Shown: one piece after another, positions 55,333 through 63,503 of the stretch
Layout: the number at the start of each line of letters is the position of its first letter
Position numbering within the stretch: position 1 is the stretch's first letter
Source of the DNA: Maribacter sp. BPC-D8
GTDB lineage: Bacteria > Bacteroidota > Bacteroidia > Flavobacteriales > Flavobacteriaceae
NCBI RefSeq assembly: GCF_035207705.1
Contig: NZ_CP128187.1
Location: 248,001 to 312,000, forward strand
Reading direction: 5' to 3'
DNA length: 64,000 nucleotides
Position numbers and translations under genes: made by a program
The notes under the pieces: generated by a model
Database searches by the model: none
Told to the model about the DNA's origin: nothing
The model's input: only the letters and a program-made list of their open reading frames with translations

Positions 55333-55794
55333 ATGAAATTTATTATTCTATTTTTTATATTTATTATAAGCACTAATTTGAGCGCACAAGATCCAGGAAA
55401 TGCAGCAAAGCATATTGGCGCCGGAGTTGTTATTGGTGTAGCTGGAGGTTATGCAGCTGATAAAATATCAAACGGTCAAAAAGGATGGAAATGGGCTGGT
55501 GCTGTTGGCAGTAGCTTGGTTGTAGGTCTTGCAAAAGAAGGTATTTATGATCAATCAAAAGGATATGAATGGGAGACTAGAGACGTCTTGTATACTACGT
55601 TAGGTGGTGTTTTAGCTGGTATGGCATTAGATGTATTGACAAGTAACACAAGAAGAAGAAATGGCAGTGGCAAAAGCTGTGGTTGTTTAGTTGCTCAATT
55701 AGATAACCAATATGAGATTCAATTGCCCTCGTTCGTAGAAAATGGAACGGGCGATATAAGCTCAGAACTGCAGGCAGCATATTTTCTTCGATAA
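55333..55794 (+). CDS. Small exported glycine-rich protein, YfiM-like
   Basis: 153 residues from the ATG at 55333 (MKFIILFFIFIISTNLSAQ, a signal peptide); an ATG 24 bp earlier gives a worse signal. The core has two Gly/Ala helices (HIGAGVVIGVAGGYAADKIS and LGGVLAGMALDVLTSNTRR) around GWKWAGAVGSSLVVGLAKEG. This spacing resembles the YfiM-type family of small lipoprotein/membrane proteins, but I give only weak support. A CGC pair (SCGCL) lies near residue 120. It converges with the DUF58 gene, 1 bp apart. Confidence 0.6.
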   Translation: MKFIILFFIFIISTNLSAQDPGNAAKHIGAGVVIGVAGGYAADKISNGQKGWKWAGAVGSSLVVGLAKEGIYDQSKGYEWETRDVLYTTLGGVLAGMALDVLTSNTRRRNGSGKSCGCLVAQLDNQYEIQLPSFVENGTGDISSELQAAYFLR

Positions 55795-55795
55795 A

Positions 55796-57130
55796 TTACA
55801 GAATTCCTTTCGCTTTAATTTCTAAATACTTGTTGATGGTATTAATAGTCAAATCTTTTGGTTTGGTTAAAATAGTCTGTATACCATACTTTCTAAGTTC
55901 ATTAACTACCAATTGTTTCTCGTAGATAAATTTCTCGGCAATAGCTTGCTCGTAAATTTCAAGAGTATTATTTGGATTTTCTTTAGCGTATGCAACAAGT
56001 TCTGTATTTTCAAAGAAAATAACGACCAATAAATGTTGTTTTGCAATGGCTTGCAAATAGGGTAATTGGCGATGCAGTGCGTCTAAGGTTTCAAAATTTG
56101 TATAAACTAGTAATAGACTTCGTTGTGGTATATTTCTTTTTACATCAATATATAGTCTACTAAAATCACTCTCAACAAAATTAGTATTTAGGTTATAAAG
56201 TGTTTCAAGAATAAGGTTCATTTGAGAGCTTCTACGTTCTGCAACTACTCTGTTTTCTATCTTATTACTAAAAGCGAACATACCCGCTTTATCATTTTTT
56301 TTAAGGGCAATACTGCTAATGACCAGAGTTGCATTAATGGCGTAATCTAGCAAGCTAAGTGAGTTAAATGGCATTTTCATTACCCTGCCTTTGTCTATAA
56401 TAGAATAAATAGGTTGTGATTTTTCATCTTGAAATTGGTTGACCATCAACTGACCTCTTTTAGCTGTCGCCTTCCAATTTATATTACGAATATCATCGCC
56501 CTGTATATAATCTTTTATTTGCTCAAACTCCATCGTATGACCAATACGGCGAATTTTTTTAATTCCGAATTCAAGTAGGCGATTACTAAATGCTAAAAGC
56601 TCATATTTGCGAAGTTGTAAAAATGAAGGATAAACAGGTACTTCCTTATCTTGGTCATATGTATATTTTTTAGCTAGAAACCCGATAGGGGAAGTAGCGA
56701 ATACATTTAAATTCCCGAAACTATATACTCCGCGTTCAACAGGTCTTACATTATATGTGTAAAATTTTTGCTCTCCAGGTTTTAATACACTCCTAAAATT
56801 AAAATCACGTTTCTGAAATTGAAAAGGAAGCTCGTCTATAATGTTTACCCTGCTAGAAAATAAGTATTGATTAGTAACTTGTATTTTGATATTGTTTTCA
56901 TCGCCATTAGAAAGCTTATCAGGTACAATTCTGTCAGCAACTATGTTTCCTTTCGATAAAAACAGAAGAATGATGTCTACAATTATTAATGCTAAAAATA
57001 GATAGAACAGAAGTTTGGCAATAAATGAGATATTCTCAAAAATATAGAACACTAAAAAGCATATGATGATGCCTGTTAATACCAGAAAGAATCTTTTTTG
57101 AAGAAATATATTTTTGAATACCTTTTTCAC
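55796..57130 (-). CDS. DUF58 protein of the MoxR cluster
   Basis: 444 residues. Two N-terminal helices (FFLVLTGIIICFLVFYIFEN, then the next hydrophobic stretch), a beta domain, and the DUF58 signature DDIRNINWKATAKRGQLMVN (near residue 210) followed by a von-Willebrand-like region. DUF58 proteins are found with MoxR ATPases and are thought to help in assembling or maturing envelope or enzyme complexes. Last gene of the MoxR operon on the minus strand, 6 bp after the MoxR stop. Confidence 0.9.
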   Translation of the reverse strand: MKKVFKNIFLQKRFFLVLTGIIICFLVFYIFENISFIAKLLFYLFLALIIVDIILLFLSKGNIVADRIVPDKLSNGDENNIKIQVTNQYLFSSRVNIIDELPFQFQKRDFNFRSVLKPGEQKFYTYNVRPVERGVYSFGNLNVFATSPIGFLAKKYTYDQDKEVPVYPSFLQLRKYELLAFSNRLLEFGIKKIRRIGHTMEFEQIKDYIQGDDIRNINWKATAKRGQLMVNQFQDEKSQPIYSIIDKGRVMKMPFNSLSLLDYAINATLVISSIALKKNDKAGMFAFSNKIENRVVAERRSSQMNLILETLYNLNTNFVESDFSRLYIDVKRNIPQRSLLLVYTNFETLDALHRQLPYLQAIAKQHLLVVIFFENTELVAYAKENPNNTLEIYEQAIAEKFIYEKQLVVNELRKYGIQTILTKPKDLTINTINKYLEIKAKGIL

Positions 57131-57136
57131 AATAAT

Positions 57137-58135
57137 TTATCTAGGAATTTCGATAGTTTGAATAAGGTCGCTGATCATTTTCTCTGCGGTGTAGCCTTCC
57201 ATTTCTCGTTCTGGTGTTAAGATAATTCTATGGCCTAATATAGGACCTACCACCTTCTTTATATCATCAGGAGTTATAAAATCTCTACCATTGATAGCTG
57301 CAACAGCTTTAGAGGCATCCAGTATGGCTATAGAAGCTCTTGGTGATGCTCCTAAATATAAATTGGCATTAGTTCTTGTGTTGTTGACAATCGCGGCTAT
57401 GTACTTCAGTAAATTATCTTCAACGATAATATCTTTTATTACCAATTGATAAGCAGCAATTTGTTCGGCAGACAGAACAGAATCTATCAAGGCTTCTACA
57501 TTAGTATTTTTCTGTTGATGCTTGTTTTCTAAAATTTGTATTTCTTCTTCTAAAGTAGGGTAGTGTACATTTATTTTAAAAAGAAAACGGTCTAATTGAG
57601 CTTCTGGCAATCGGTAGGTGCCTTCTTGTTCAATTGGGTTTTGAGTGGCAAACACTAAAAACGGAGGCTGCATTTGAAATTCATTTCCATCAATAGTAAT
57701 TTGTCGTTCTGCCATAGCTTCAAAAAGAGCAGCTTGGGTTTTTGCAGGCGCACGGTTTATCTCATCAATCAAAATAATATTTGAGAATATAGGTCCCTTT
57801 TTGAATTCAAATTCTGAAGTCTTTACATTGAATATAGACGTGCCCAAAATATCGCTAGGCATTAGATCTGGCGTAAATTGAATTCTACTAAAATCAACGT
57901 TCATTGTTTTTGCCAAGAGTTTTGCGGTCACTGTTTTTGCAACACCTGGTACACCTTCAATAAGAGAATGACCATTCGCTAGAATAGAAACAATTAATAA
58001 TTCGATCATTTCTTGTTGACCGATAATTACTTTTCCTAATTCAGATTTCACCTTAGCTACAGAATCCTGCAGTTTGGTAAGGTCAATGCGCGTATTAAAT
58101 TCTACGTTGTTTTCATCTTGTGTGTTATCTTCCAT
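57137..58135 (-). CDS. MoxR family AAA+ ATPase
   Basis: 332 residues. Walker A GVPGVAKT at 61-68, Walker B ILIDEINRAP at 121-130, the sensor-1 region FLVFATQNPIEQEG and the arginine-finger/sensor-2 area (DRFLFKI then YLGASPRASIAILDASK). MoxR AAA+ proteins are chaperone-like factors that act on DUF58 and related membrane partners, often for metal-cofactor insertion or envelope stress. Overlaps the DUF4350 gene by 11 bp. Confidence 0.95.
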   Translation of the reverse strand: MEDNTQDENNVEFNTRIDLTKLQDSVAKVKSELGKVIIGQQEMIELLIVSILANGHSLIEGVPGVAKTVTAKLLAKTMNVDFSRIQFTPDLMPSDILGTSIFNVKTSEFEFKKGPIFSNIILIDEINRAPAKTQAALFEAMAERQITIDGNEFQMQPPFLVFATQNPIEQEGTYRLPEAQLDRFLFKINVHYPTLEEEIQILENKHQQKNTNVEALIDSVLSAEQIAAYQLVIKDIIVEDNLLKYIAAIVNNTRTNANLYLGASPRASIAILDASKAVAAINGRDFITPDDIKKVVGPILGHRIILTPEREMEGYTAEKMISDLIQTIEIPR

Positions 58136-59378
58136 AAGATTGTTTAAATGTATTTATTTTCTGAACCAGGGCTAATGAGTCTTGTTCAGTATGTATAGGT
58201 TTATTTTTTAGACTAAGTATGAGGTCTATTAGAGTTTTTGTTTCTTCTCTAGATTTTCCGGCTTTAGCACTTAATTGAGTAATGAAGCTTTCATCTAAAA
58301 CAGTGGTGTTTACATAATATCTATTTCTAACGTAGGTTAAAAAATAGGTGATTTTTTTATTGTTCAAATTAGCATAATCTCTATGTTGATAATATAGTGA
58401 TCCAACAGTTTTTGCAAATGCTACAGAAGAGTTTTCTAAAGGTTTTATAATAGGGATAATTCGCTGCTCTCTTTTGGCTTTAAAGATTACAAAAAGTAGT
58501 AAGCCAACAACAAGCAAATAATAGCTCCATTTTAATGGGGGTTGATTTAATATGAATCGCATAGGTGAGGTGATAACTTTTCGGCCAGATTTCTTATAAT
58601 CATCCCAATATAAATGATGATCATTTAGATACGATAAACTCTGTGTGCTATAGTCCTTATTATCACCCAATATGTAATAGTTGGTATATGCTATGGGTAA
58701 GGTGTTAATAATGAAACTTCCTTCACCAAAAGTTGTCTTAATAAAATTGGGTCTCACTTTAATTTCATCCTTATTATTCTCTAAAAATGAAGAAGTTTTG
58801 AATTGTATGTGTCCGAGTATTTCTGTGTTTGCAGTATCAACACTAATGAAATATGAAGGATCAACTCCTCTTTCAAAGTAGAAATGTTCTTGTTTTAAAT
58901 TTTGATTGGAGAAAGAAGCTCTGACCGAGTCTTCTTGTATATCATATTGCTGTGTAATTTCAATATTTAAAGTATCGGCTAATTGCCCTGTAAGATTGCT
59001 ACTAGCTATAAAAACTTGATTGCCATTGGCTACATATTTTAAAACTTGATTTGTTTCTTGTTCATCTAAATAGATAAAATCATTGATCATTAAATAATTC
59101 GAAGCTATCGTAGAATCTCGCTCTATAAGCAAATCGTAAATACTCTTTTCAACAGATTCAATTTCGCTGTTCGGAAATATTGAAGGCAGTTCATTATAAA
59201 GAACAAAACAACCAAACGGAATTTTAGATACAGAAGTAAACGAAGGTCTCCAATTTATGGGTCTAGGGCGTACTATTTCGGTTACGATGATACCAATTAG
59301 CACCGCAATCAAAAGTCCAAGTATTATTTTAGAACGCTTACCCAAATTATGATTGAATTTGTTTGTTGATCGATTCAA
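58125..59378 (-). CDS. DUF4350 membrane protein of the MoxR cluster
   Basis: 417 residues with a first helix near residues 17-35 (IILGLLIAVLIGIIVTEIV) and a second near 290 (YYLLVVGLLLFVIFKA). Between them lies a beta-rich periplasmic domain carrying the DUF4350 pattern (FTSVSKIPFGCFVLYNELPS near 43, EGSFIINTLP near 220). The cytoplasmic tail after the second helix is Lys/Arg-rich. Overlaps both the DUF4129 gene (32 bp) and MoxR (11 bp), so tightly coupled. Function unknown. Confidence 0.85.
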   Translation of the reverse strand: MNRSTNKFNHNLGKRSKIILGLLIAVLIGIIVTEIVRPRPINWRPSFTSVSKIPFGCFVLYNELPSIFPNSEIESVEKSIYDLLIERDSTIASNYLMINDFIYLDEQETNQVLKYVANGNQVFIASSNLTGQLADTLNIEITQQYDIQEDSVRASFSNQNLKQEHFYFERGVDPSYFISVDTANTEILGHIQFKTSSFLENNKDEIKVRPNFIKTTFGEGSFIINTLPIAYTNYYILGDNKDYSTQSLSYLNDHHLYWDDYKKSGRKVITSPMRFILNQPPLKWSYYLLVVGLLLFVIFKAKREQRIIPIIKPLENSSVAFAKTVGSLYYQHRDYANLNNKKITYFLTYVRNRYYVNTTVLDESFITQLSAKAGKSREETKTLIDLILSLKNKPIHTEQDSLALVQKINTFKQSYGR

Positions 59379-60069
59379 AATCTAAAACAGATTTTGTGTA
59401 TTTCATGTCATCTATAGTCTGTTCGCCATACCAGATATAATCGTATAGGTAGGCTACTTTCTTAAATCCTTTTTTTATGTCTAGTTGCTCAATTTCATTG
59501 AAATAGTCTGAATTTGTTTTATCGAAATGCCATTCTATAATATCGCTTTTAGATAGCTTTTGTAGTGTTAGTAGAAACTGATAACGTATGGCAAGTCTGT
59601 AATCTTTTTGTTCTAAAGCAGTGCTGAGAAGATCGTTAATGTCGATACCTTCTATATGCTCTTCTGTTAAGTTGATATCGTTGATGATTTTCGCTTTTTT
59701 CTGAAAAAGCGAATTGAAATTTTCATTGATTAAAAATTTAACGATGAGGTATATCGCTAAAATTACCAGTAAAAAGTAAATAATATATTCAATGATTTTT
59801 AAAAGCTGTGGTGAGATACTAATACCAAAGATATTTCCCAGTCCTCGACCGACCCAATTGATAAATCTAGCCAGTAGGTTTTGAGATTCACCTGTTTTAA
59901 AGGTATAGTTAAACTCATCGCCCGAATATTTTTTAGAAAGATCACCGTCAATAGTTCTTAAAGTAAGTACAGACGAAGAATCAATTTTTATGATACTATC
60001 GTTCGTGCCCTGTGCAAATGAGCATAGCGCTAATAACTGAAAGAATATGAGTAGAAAAGTATGCTTCAA
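59347..60069 (-). CDS. DUF4129 membrane protein of the MoxR cluster
   Basis: 240 residues. A signal peptide (MKHTFLLIFFQLLALCSFAQ), one helix near 90-115 (IEYIIYFLLVILAIYLIVKF), and the C-terminal domain with LEQKDYRLAIRYQFLLTLQK and YEQ-type region (LYDYIWYGEQTID) typical of DUF4129, which usually accompanies MoxR, DUF58 and DUF4350. Starts 1 bp after the stop of the upstream membrane gene. It has no catalytic motif that I can see. Confidence 0.82.
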   Translation of the reverse strand: MKHTFLLIFFQLLALCSFAQGTNDSIIKIDSSSVLTLRTIDGDLSKKYSGDEFNYTFKTGESQNLLARFINWVGRGLGNIFGISISPQLLKIIEYIIYFLLVILAIYLIVKFLINENFNSLFQKKAKIINDINLTEEHIEGIDINDLLSTALEQKDYRLAIRYQFLLTLQKLSKSDIIEWHFDKTNSDYFNEIEQLDIKKGFKKVAYLYDYIWYGEQTIDDMKYTKSVLDFESINKQIQS

Positions 60070-60070
60070 C

Positions 60071-61009
60071 TTAATCGTTTTGACCTATTTGTTCGATAGT
60101 AGCTCTAGTGTTTTCGTTGTATGTTTTTTCGTGTAACGCATAATATAATAAGCCATTTACAAATTGAGAAAGACATTGACCGTACACCGCAATAACTAAT
60201 ACGATACAAGTTCCTAAAGTATAAACTATGGTAGAAACGATAGAGTGGGAGTAATCTACATTGTTTTCGACGACATGAAAAGTGTAAACGCCTACGATAA
60301 TACCAGGTACTATTAATGCGATCATTAGTAAGATACCTAGTAAAAGACCTAAGATAAAATTGACACCAATCGATTTCCAGAAATTAGTGGTTACCAATTT
60401 CCAACCTTCGCCTAATGCTTCGGTAACACCTTTTTTCTTTTGAAGCATATCAAAAAATGAAACACCTACCCATGCGGTTAAACCAAATTGTACAATGTAC
60501 TGTGCTATAAAACCTAATAATGGTATAATATTTAAAATAATGGCTGCTATAAAATAAATGAAGTATATCGGTATCAATAATAATACAAATACAAAGATAT
60601 TTCCGAATTGGCTTTTGGCTAGTTGCCAAACTTCTTTTTTATCTACATTTTCATCTCTAGTTTCTACATATTTTATCATATAGCTCGTAGAAAGCGAATA
60701 GTTTAAGAAGGCAACACCTAAGAAAATAATAACGAATAGAAATCCGCCGACACCTAAGTAAATATAATAGTCCTGTTCAAATTCATTGCCGCCTGCAAAA
60801 GAATTATTGCTAGAATCTTGCGCAATCATGCCTAAAAAACCAGATACTAATAAGTAGCTAGTTATTAAAAGTCCTATTAAAAAAACACCATTATAGCTGA
60901 TAAAAACATTGGTAAAGTTTTTAATATTCTGTTTAAAAAAGTCGAAATAAACGGATACTATTCCGCCAAAATCACGGTTAACCCGTAACGGTATGTAATT
61001 GTCTTTCAT
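60071..61009 (-). CDS. Multi-helix membrane protein between DUF4129 and SpoIIM genes
   Basis: 312 residues with about six hydrophobic helices: first near 35-60, then 90-110, 135-180 (VFVLLLIPIYFIYFIAAIIL), 220-245, 255-280. Sequence features resemble the YciC/DUF4013-like and glycerophosphodiester phosphodiesterase membrane-domain families, which share this layout, but I do not assign one. Its start lies 32 bp inside the SpoIIM gene end. Part of the MoxR cluster by position and likely co-transcription. Confidence 0.75.
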   Translation of the reverse strand: MKDNYIPLRVNRDFGGIVSVYFDFFKQNIKNFTNVFISYNGVFLIGLLITSYLLVSGFLGMIAQDSSNNSFAGGNEFEQDYYIYLGVGGFLFVIIFLGVAFLNYSLSTSYMIKYVETRDENVDKKEVWQLAKSQFGNIFVFVLLLIPIYFIYFIAAIILNIIPLLGFIAQYIVQFGLTAWVGVSFFDMLQKKKGVTEALGEGWKLVTTNFWKSIGVNFILGLLLGILLMIALIVPGIIVGVYTFHVVENNVDYSHSIVSTIVYTLGTCIVLVIAVYGQCLSQFVNGLLYYALHEKTYNENTRATIEQIGQND

Positions 61010-61958
61010 GTTGGTTGTTAAGTATGATCGGGTATGCGATGTAATAAAATATAATTAGAAATAAAGAAGCGCCAATTATTAAAAAAGCCAGCCAATTGGG
61101 CATACCGGTATATCGTGTAATAAAACCTTCAATGAAACCGGCAATAATAAAAAACGGAATCGTACTGACCACAACTTTTAGTCCGTCTTTAGCACCTTTC
61201 ATAAAAGATACCCGCCTAGAATATGTTTTTGGAAATAGTATGCTGTTGCCCATAATTAAACCAGCACAGCCGGCAATTATGATTACTGAAATTTCTATGG
61301 TGCCATGTAACCATATTTGCTTATTTGCCTCAAAGAAAACCCCTTTCGTATAAAAGAAAGTAATGAATGCACCCAGCATAACGCCATTGCTAAAAAGAAT
61401 ATAACCAGTGCCGATACTAGTAATTACACCAAATGCAAAAGCAAGAAATGCAACTCTAATATTATTAATGGTAATGCCTAAAAATGAGCCAATTTCACTG
61501 CCACCTTTGTAAATGGCGGCAGGATCACCGTTGGCAATATTATTAAGGGTTTCGTTTACATATGCATCGCCTAAAATTAAACGAACAAAGGTAGCATCGT
61601 TCAAAGCAGATAATGAACCAATGGCAGATGCGATAATAAATATTAAAAATGCAATGCCAAGTGTGGTATGATATTGTTTGAAAAAAAGAGGAAATTCAGT
61701 TAACCAAAAGCTAAGAATTCGATTTTTACTTTCTTTTTTATTCTTGTAAATTTTTTGGTGTGCCTGTGAAGCTAATCCGTTTAAATACAATAAAGTCTTA
61801 CTTTCTGCGTAATACGTTTGCGCGTAGGCTAAATCATTAGTAAGTTGAATGTAGCCATTGGCAAGTTCATCTGGGTTTGAGGTAGCACCAAGGTTTATAG
61901 CATTTTCAAATGCTATCCATTTTTCCTTATTTTGCTTCACAAAAGCAGCTTCGCGCAT
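60978..61958 (-). CDS. Stage II sporulation protein M (SpoIIM) family membrane protein
   Basis: 326 residues with the SpoIIM/DUF95 layout: an N-terminal cytoplasmic stretch (about 1-105) and then helices from FFKQYHTTLGIAFLIFIIAS. Signature segments are GSFLGITINNIRVAFLAFAF and LHGTIEISVIIIAGCAGLIM (the second corresponds to the H-G-x-x-E motif of the family). This organism is not a sporulator; the name is homology-based. First gene of the minus-strand MoxR operon, and divergent from the RDD gene with 33 bp between the starts. Confidence 0.9.
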   Translation of the reverse strand: MREAAFVKQNKEKWIAFENAINLGATSNPDELANGYIQLTNDLAYAQTYYAESKTLLYLNGLASQAHQKIYKNKKESKNRILSFWLTEFPLFFKQYHTTLGIAFLIFIIASAIGSLSALNDATFVRLILGDAYVNETLNNIANGDPAAIYKGGSEIGSFLGITINNIRVAFLAFAFGVITSIGTGYILFSNGVMLGAFITFFYTKGVFFEANKQIWLHGTIEISVIIIAGCAGLIMGNSILFPKTYSRRVSFMKGAKDGLKVVVSTIPFFIIAGFIEGFITRYTGMPNWLAFLIIGASLFLIIFYYIAYPIILNNQHERQLHTVTG

Positions 61959-61991
61959 AAACTATTTTTACATTGTTAAATTTAAGACTTA

Positions 61992-62717
61992 ATGAATAAC
62001 CTCCAAATCAATACAACGCAAAATGTGAACCTTAATTATACTATTGTAAGTATAGGTGAACGAATTGTGGCATTTTTTATAGATGCATTTATATTGTATC
62101 TCTATTATGTTCTAGTGAATTTAATCGGTGACGCCATTGGTTATATTTATGATGATGGATGGACGCAGAGAGGCATCGTCGGCTTAATATCTTTACCTGC
62201 AATGTTTTACAGTTTGTTAATGCATATCATTTTTAATGGTAGAACTGTAGGCAAAATGATTATGAAAATGAGGGTGGTATCGGTTGATGGTTCACCGGTT
62301 AATTGGAGTAATTATTTAATTCGATGGATGCTTCGTTTGGTCGATATTTGGATTTTTGTCGGATCTATTGGTCTTCTAACCATTCTATTCTCTGAAAAAA
62401 GACAACGTTTAGGTGATGCGGCTGCGGGTACAGTAGTAATTAGCACAAAAAACAAGACTAAAGTTTCTCATACAATTTTAGAAGAGGTGGAAGATACCTA
62501 TGTACCTAAATTTGTGAATGTTACCATACTGACCGATAAAGATGTAAGGCTGATCAAAGAAACCTTTAGTATAGCTCAGAAAAGCAATGATTTTAAAACG
62601 ATGAAGGCGCTTAGAGATAAAGTAGATAGTATATTGCAGACGAATTCAGATTTGTACGATAAGCAGTATTTAGATACGGTCTTAAAAGATTATAATTATT
62701 TTACCCAAAAGCTATAA
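61992..62717 (+). CDS. RDD family membrane protein
   Basis: 241 residues. The RDD domain (about 17-150) reads IVSIGERIVAFFIDAFILYL (R then D), a helix to VNLIGDAIGYIYDDG, NGRTVGKMIMKMRVVSVDG and LRLVDIWIFVG, with the second helix pair. The ~85-residue C-terminal tail is soluble and helical. RDD proteins are associated with SpoIIM, DUF58 and MoxR genes in many genomes, and this copy is divergent from SpoIIM. Some RDD members act as Na+/H+ antiporters; the role here is unknown. The TRIC gene follows after 3 bp. Confidence 0.92.
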   Translation: MNNLQINTTQNVNLNYTIVSIGERIVAFFIDAFILYLYYVLVNLIGDAIGYIYDDGWTQRGIVGLISLPAMFYSLLMHIIFNGRTVGKMIMKMRVVSVDGSPVNWSNYLIRWMLRLVDIWIFVGSIGLLTILFSEKRQRLGDAAAGTVVISTKNKTKVSHTILEEVEDTYVPKFVNVTILTDKDVRLIKETFSIAQKSNDFKTMKALRDKVDSILQTNSDLYDKQYLDTVLKDYNYFTQKL

Positions 62718-62720
62718 CCA

Positions 62721-63332
62721 ATGTTTTATTTCATCATTGATATTTTAGGAACCATTGCATTTGCCATATCGGGTGTATTGGTAGCGATGGATAAGAAGCT
62801 GGATGTTTTTGGAGTGTTAATTGTAGCATTTGTAACTGCAGTGGGCGGCGGAACCTTGCGTGATATTCTAATAGGTAGTAAACCTGTAGGATGGTTGCAT
62901 GCACCAATGCATCTATTGATAATCGTTGCAACAGTCATATTGGTAATCATCTTTATGAATAGAATGAAATATGTTTTAAAAACTTTGTTTTTATTTGATG
63001 CTATTGGAATTGGGTTGTACACTATGGTAGGTATAGAGAAAGGTTTAGCGGCAGACTTGTCACCTATTATGTGTATAGTTCTAGGAACTATTACTGCTTG
63101 TTTTGGAGGAGTTATTCGTGATATATTATGCAATGAGATTCCTGTAATTTTTAACAAAGAAATTTACGCTACGGTATGTATAACTGGTGGATTGGTCTAT
63201 TTTCTTTTAATTCAATTCCCTATTGATAACACTATTGCTTATTCTATGGCTATTGTCACCATAATAATTGTTAGAATTCTTGCAGTACGTTTTAAAATTT
63301 CGCTACCAAATATCTATCGTCAAGAAATGTGA
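62721..63332 (+). CDS. Trimeric intracellular cation channel (TRIC/UPF0126) family protein
   Basis: 203 residues with seven hydrophobic helices. Two repeats of the family unit are visible: FIIDILGTIAFAISGVLVAM with FGVLIVAFVTAVGGGTLRDI, and later LFLFDAIGIGLYTMVGI with IMCIVLGTITACFGGVIRDI. GGGTLRDI and GGVIRDI are the conserved loops. Bacterial members include monovalent-cation channels; other members are known as glycine-related transporters (YicG), so the activity is not settled. Likely co-transcribed with RDD. Confidence 0.92.
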   Translation: MFYFIIDILGTIAFAISGVLVAMDKKLDVFGVLIVAFVTAVGGGTLRDILIGSKPVGWLHAPMHLLIIVATVILVIIFMNRMKYVLKTLFLFDAIGIGLYTMVGIEKGLAADLSPIMCIVLGTITACFGGVIRDILCNEIPVIFNKEIYATVCITGGLVYFLLIQFPIDNTIAYSMAIVTIIIVRILAVRFKISLPNIYRQEM

Positions 63333-63373
63333 TTTTTTTACAATATTTAGCGAAGCTAAATAATCGTAATTCA

Positions 63374-63501
63374 GCCAAAAGCCAAAAGCCAAAAGCCAAA
63401 AGCCAAAAGCCAAAAGCCAAAAGCCAAAAGCCAAAAGCCAAAAGCCAAAAGCCAAAAGCCAAAAGCCAAAAGCCAAAAGCCAAAAGCCAAAAGCCAAAAG
63501 C
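63374..63501. repeat. Heptanucleotide tandem repeat, 18 copies of GCCAAAA
   Basis: From 63374 the unit GCCAAAA repeats 18 times without any change, and two more bases (GC) of the next copy follow. Because seven is not divisible by three, all three frames of both strands stay open across the array (21-bp protein period), which creates spurious low-complexity ORFs. It lies between the 3' ends of the TRIC gene and the convergent cyclophilin gene, 2 bp from the latter's stop. Confidence 0.95.
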
Positions 63502-63503
63502 TA

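Noticed and set aside
60978..61958. Evidence of sporulation from a SpoIIM homologue
   Set aside because: The family occurs widely in non-sporulating bacteria as part of MoxR clusters; no other sporulation genes are present.
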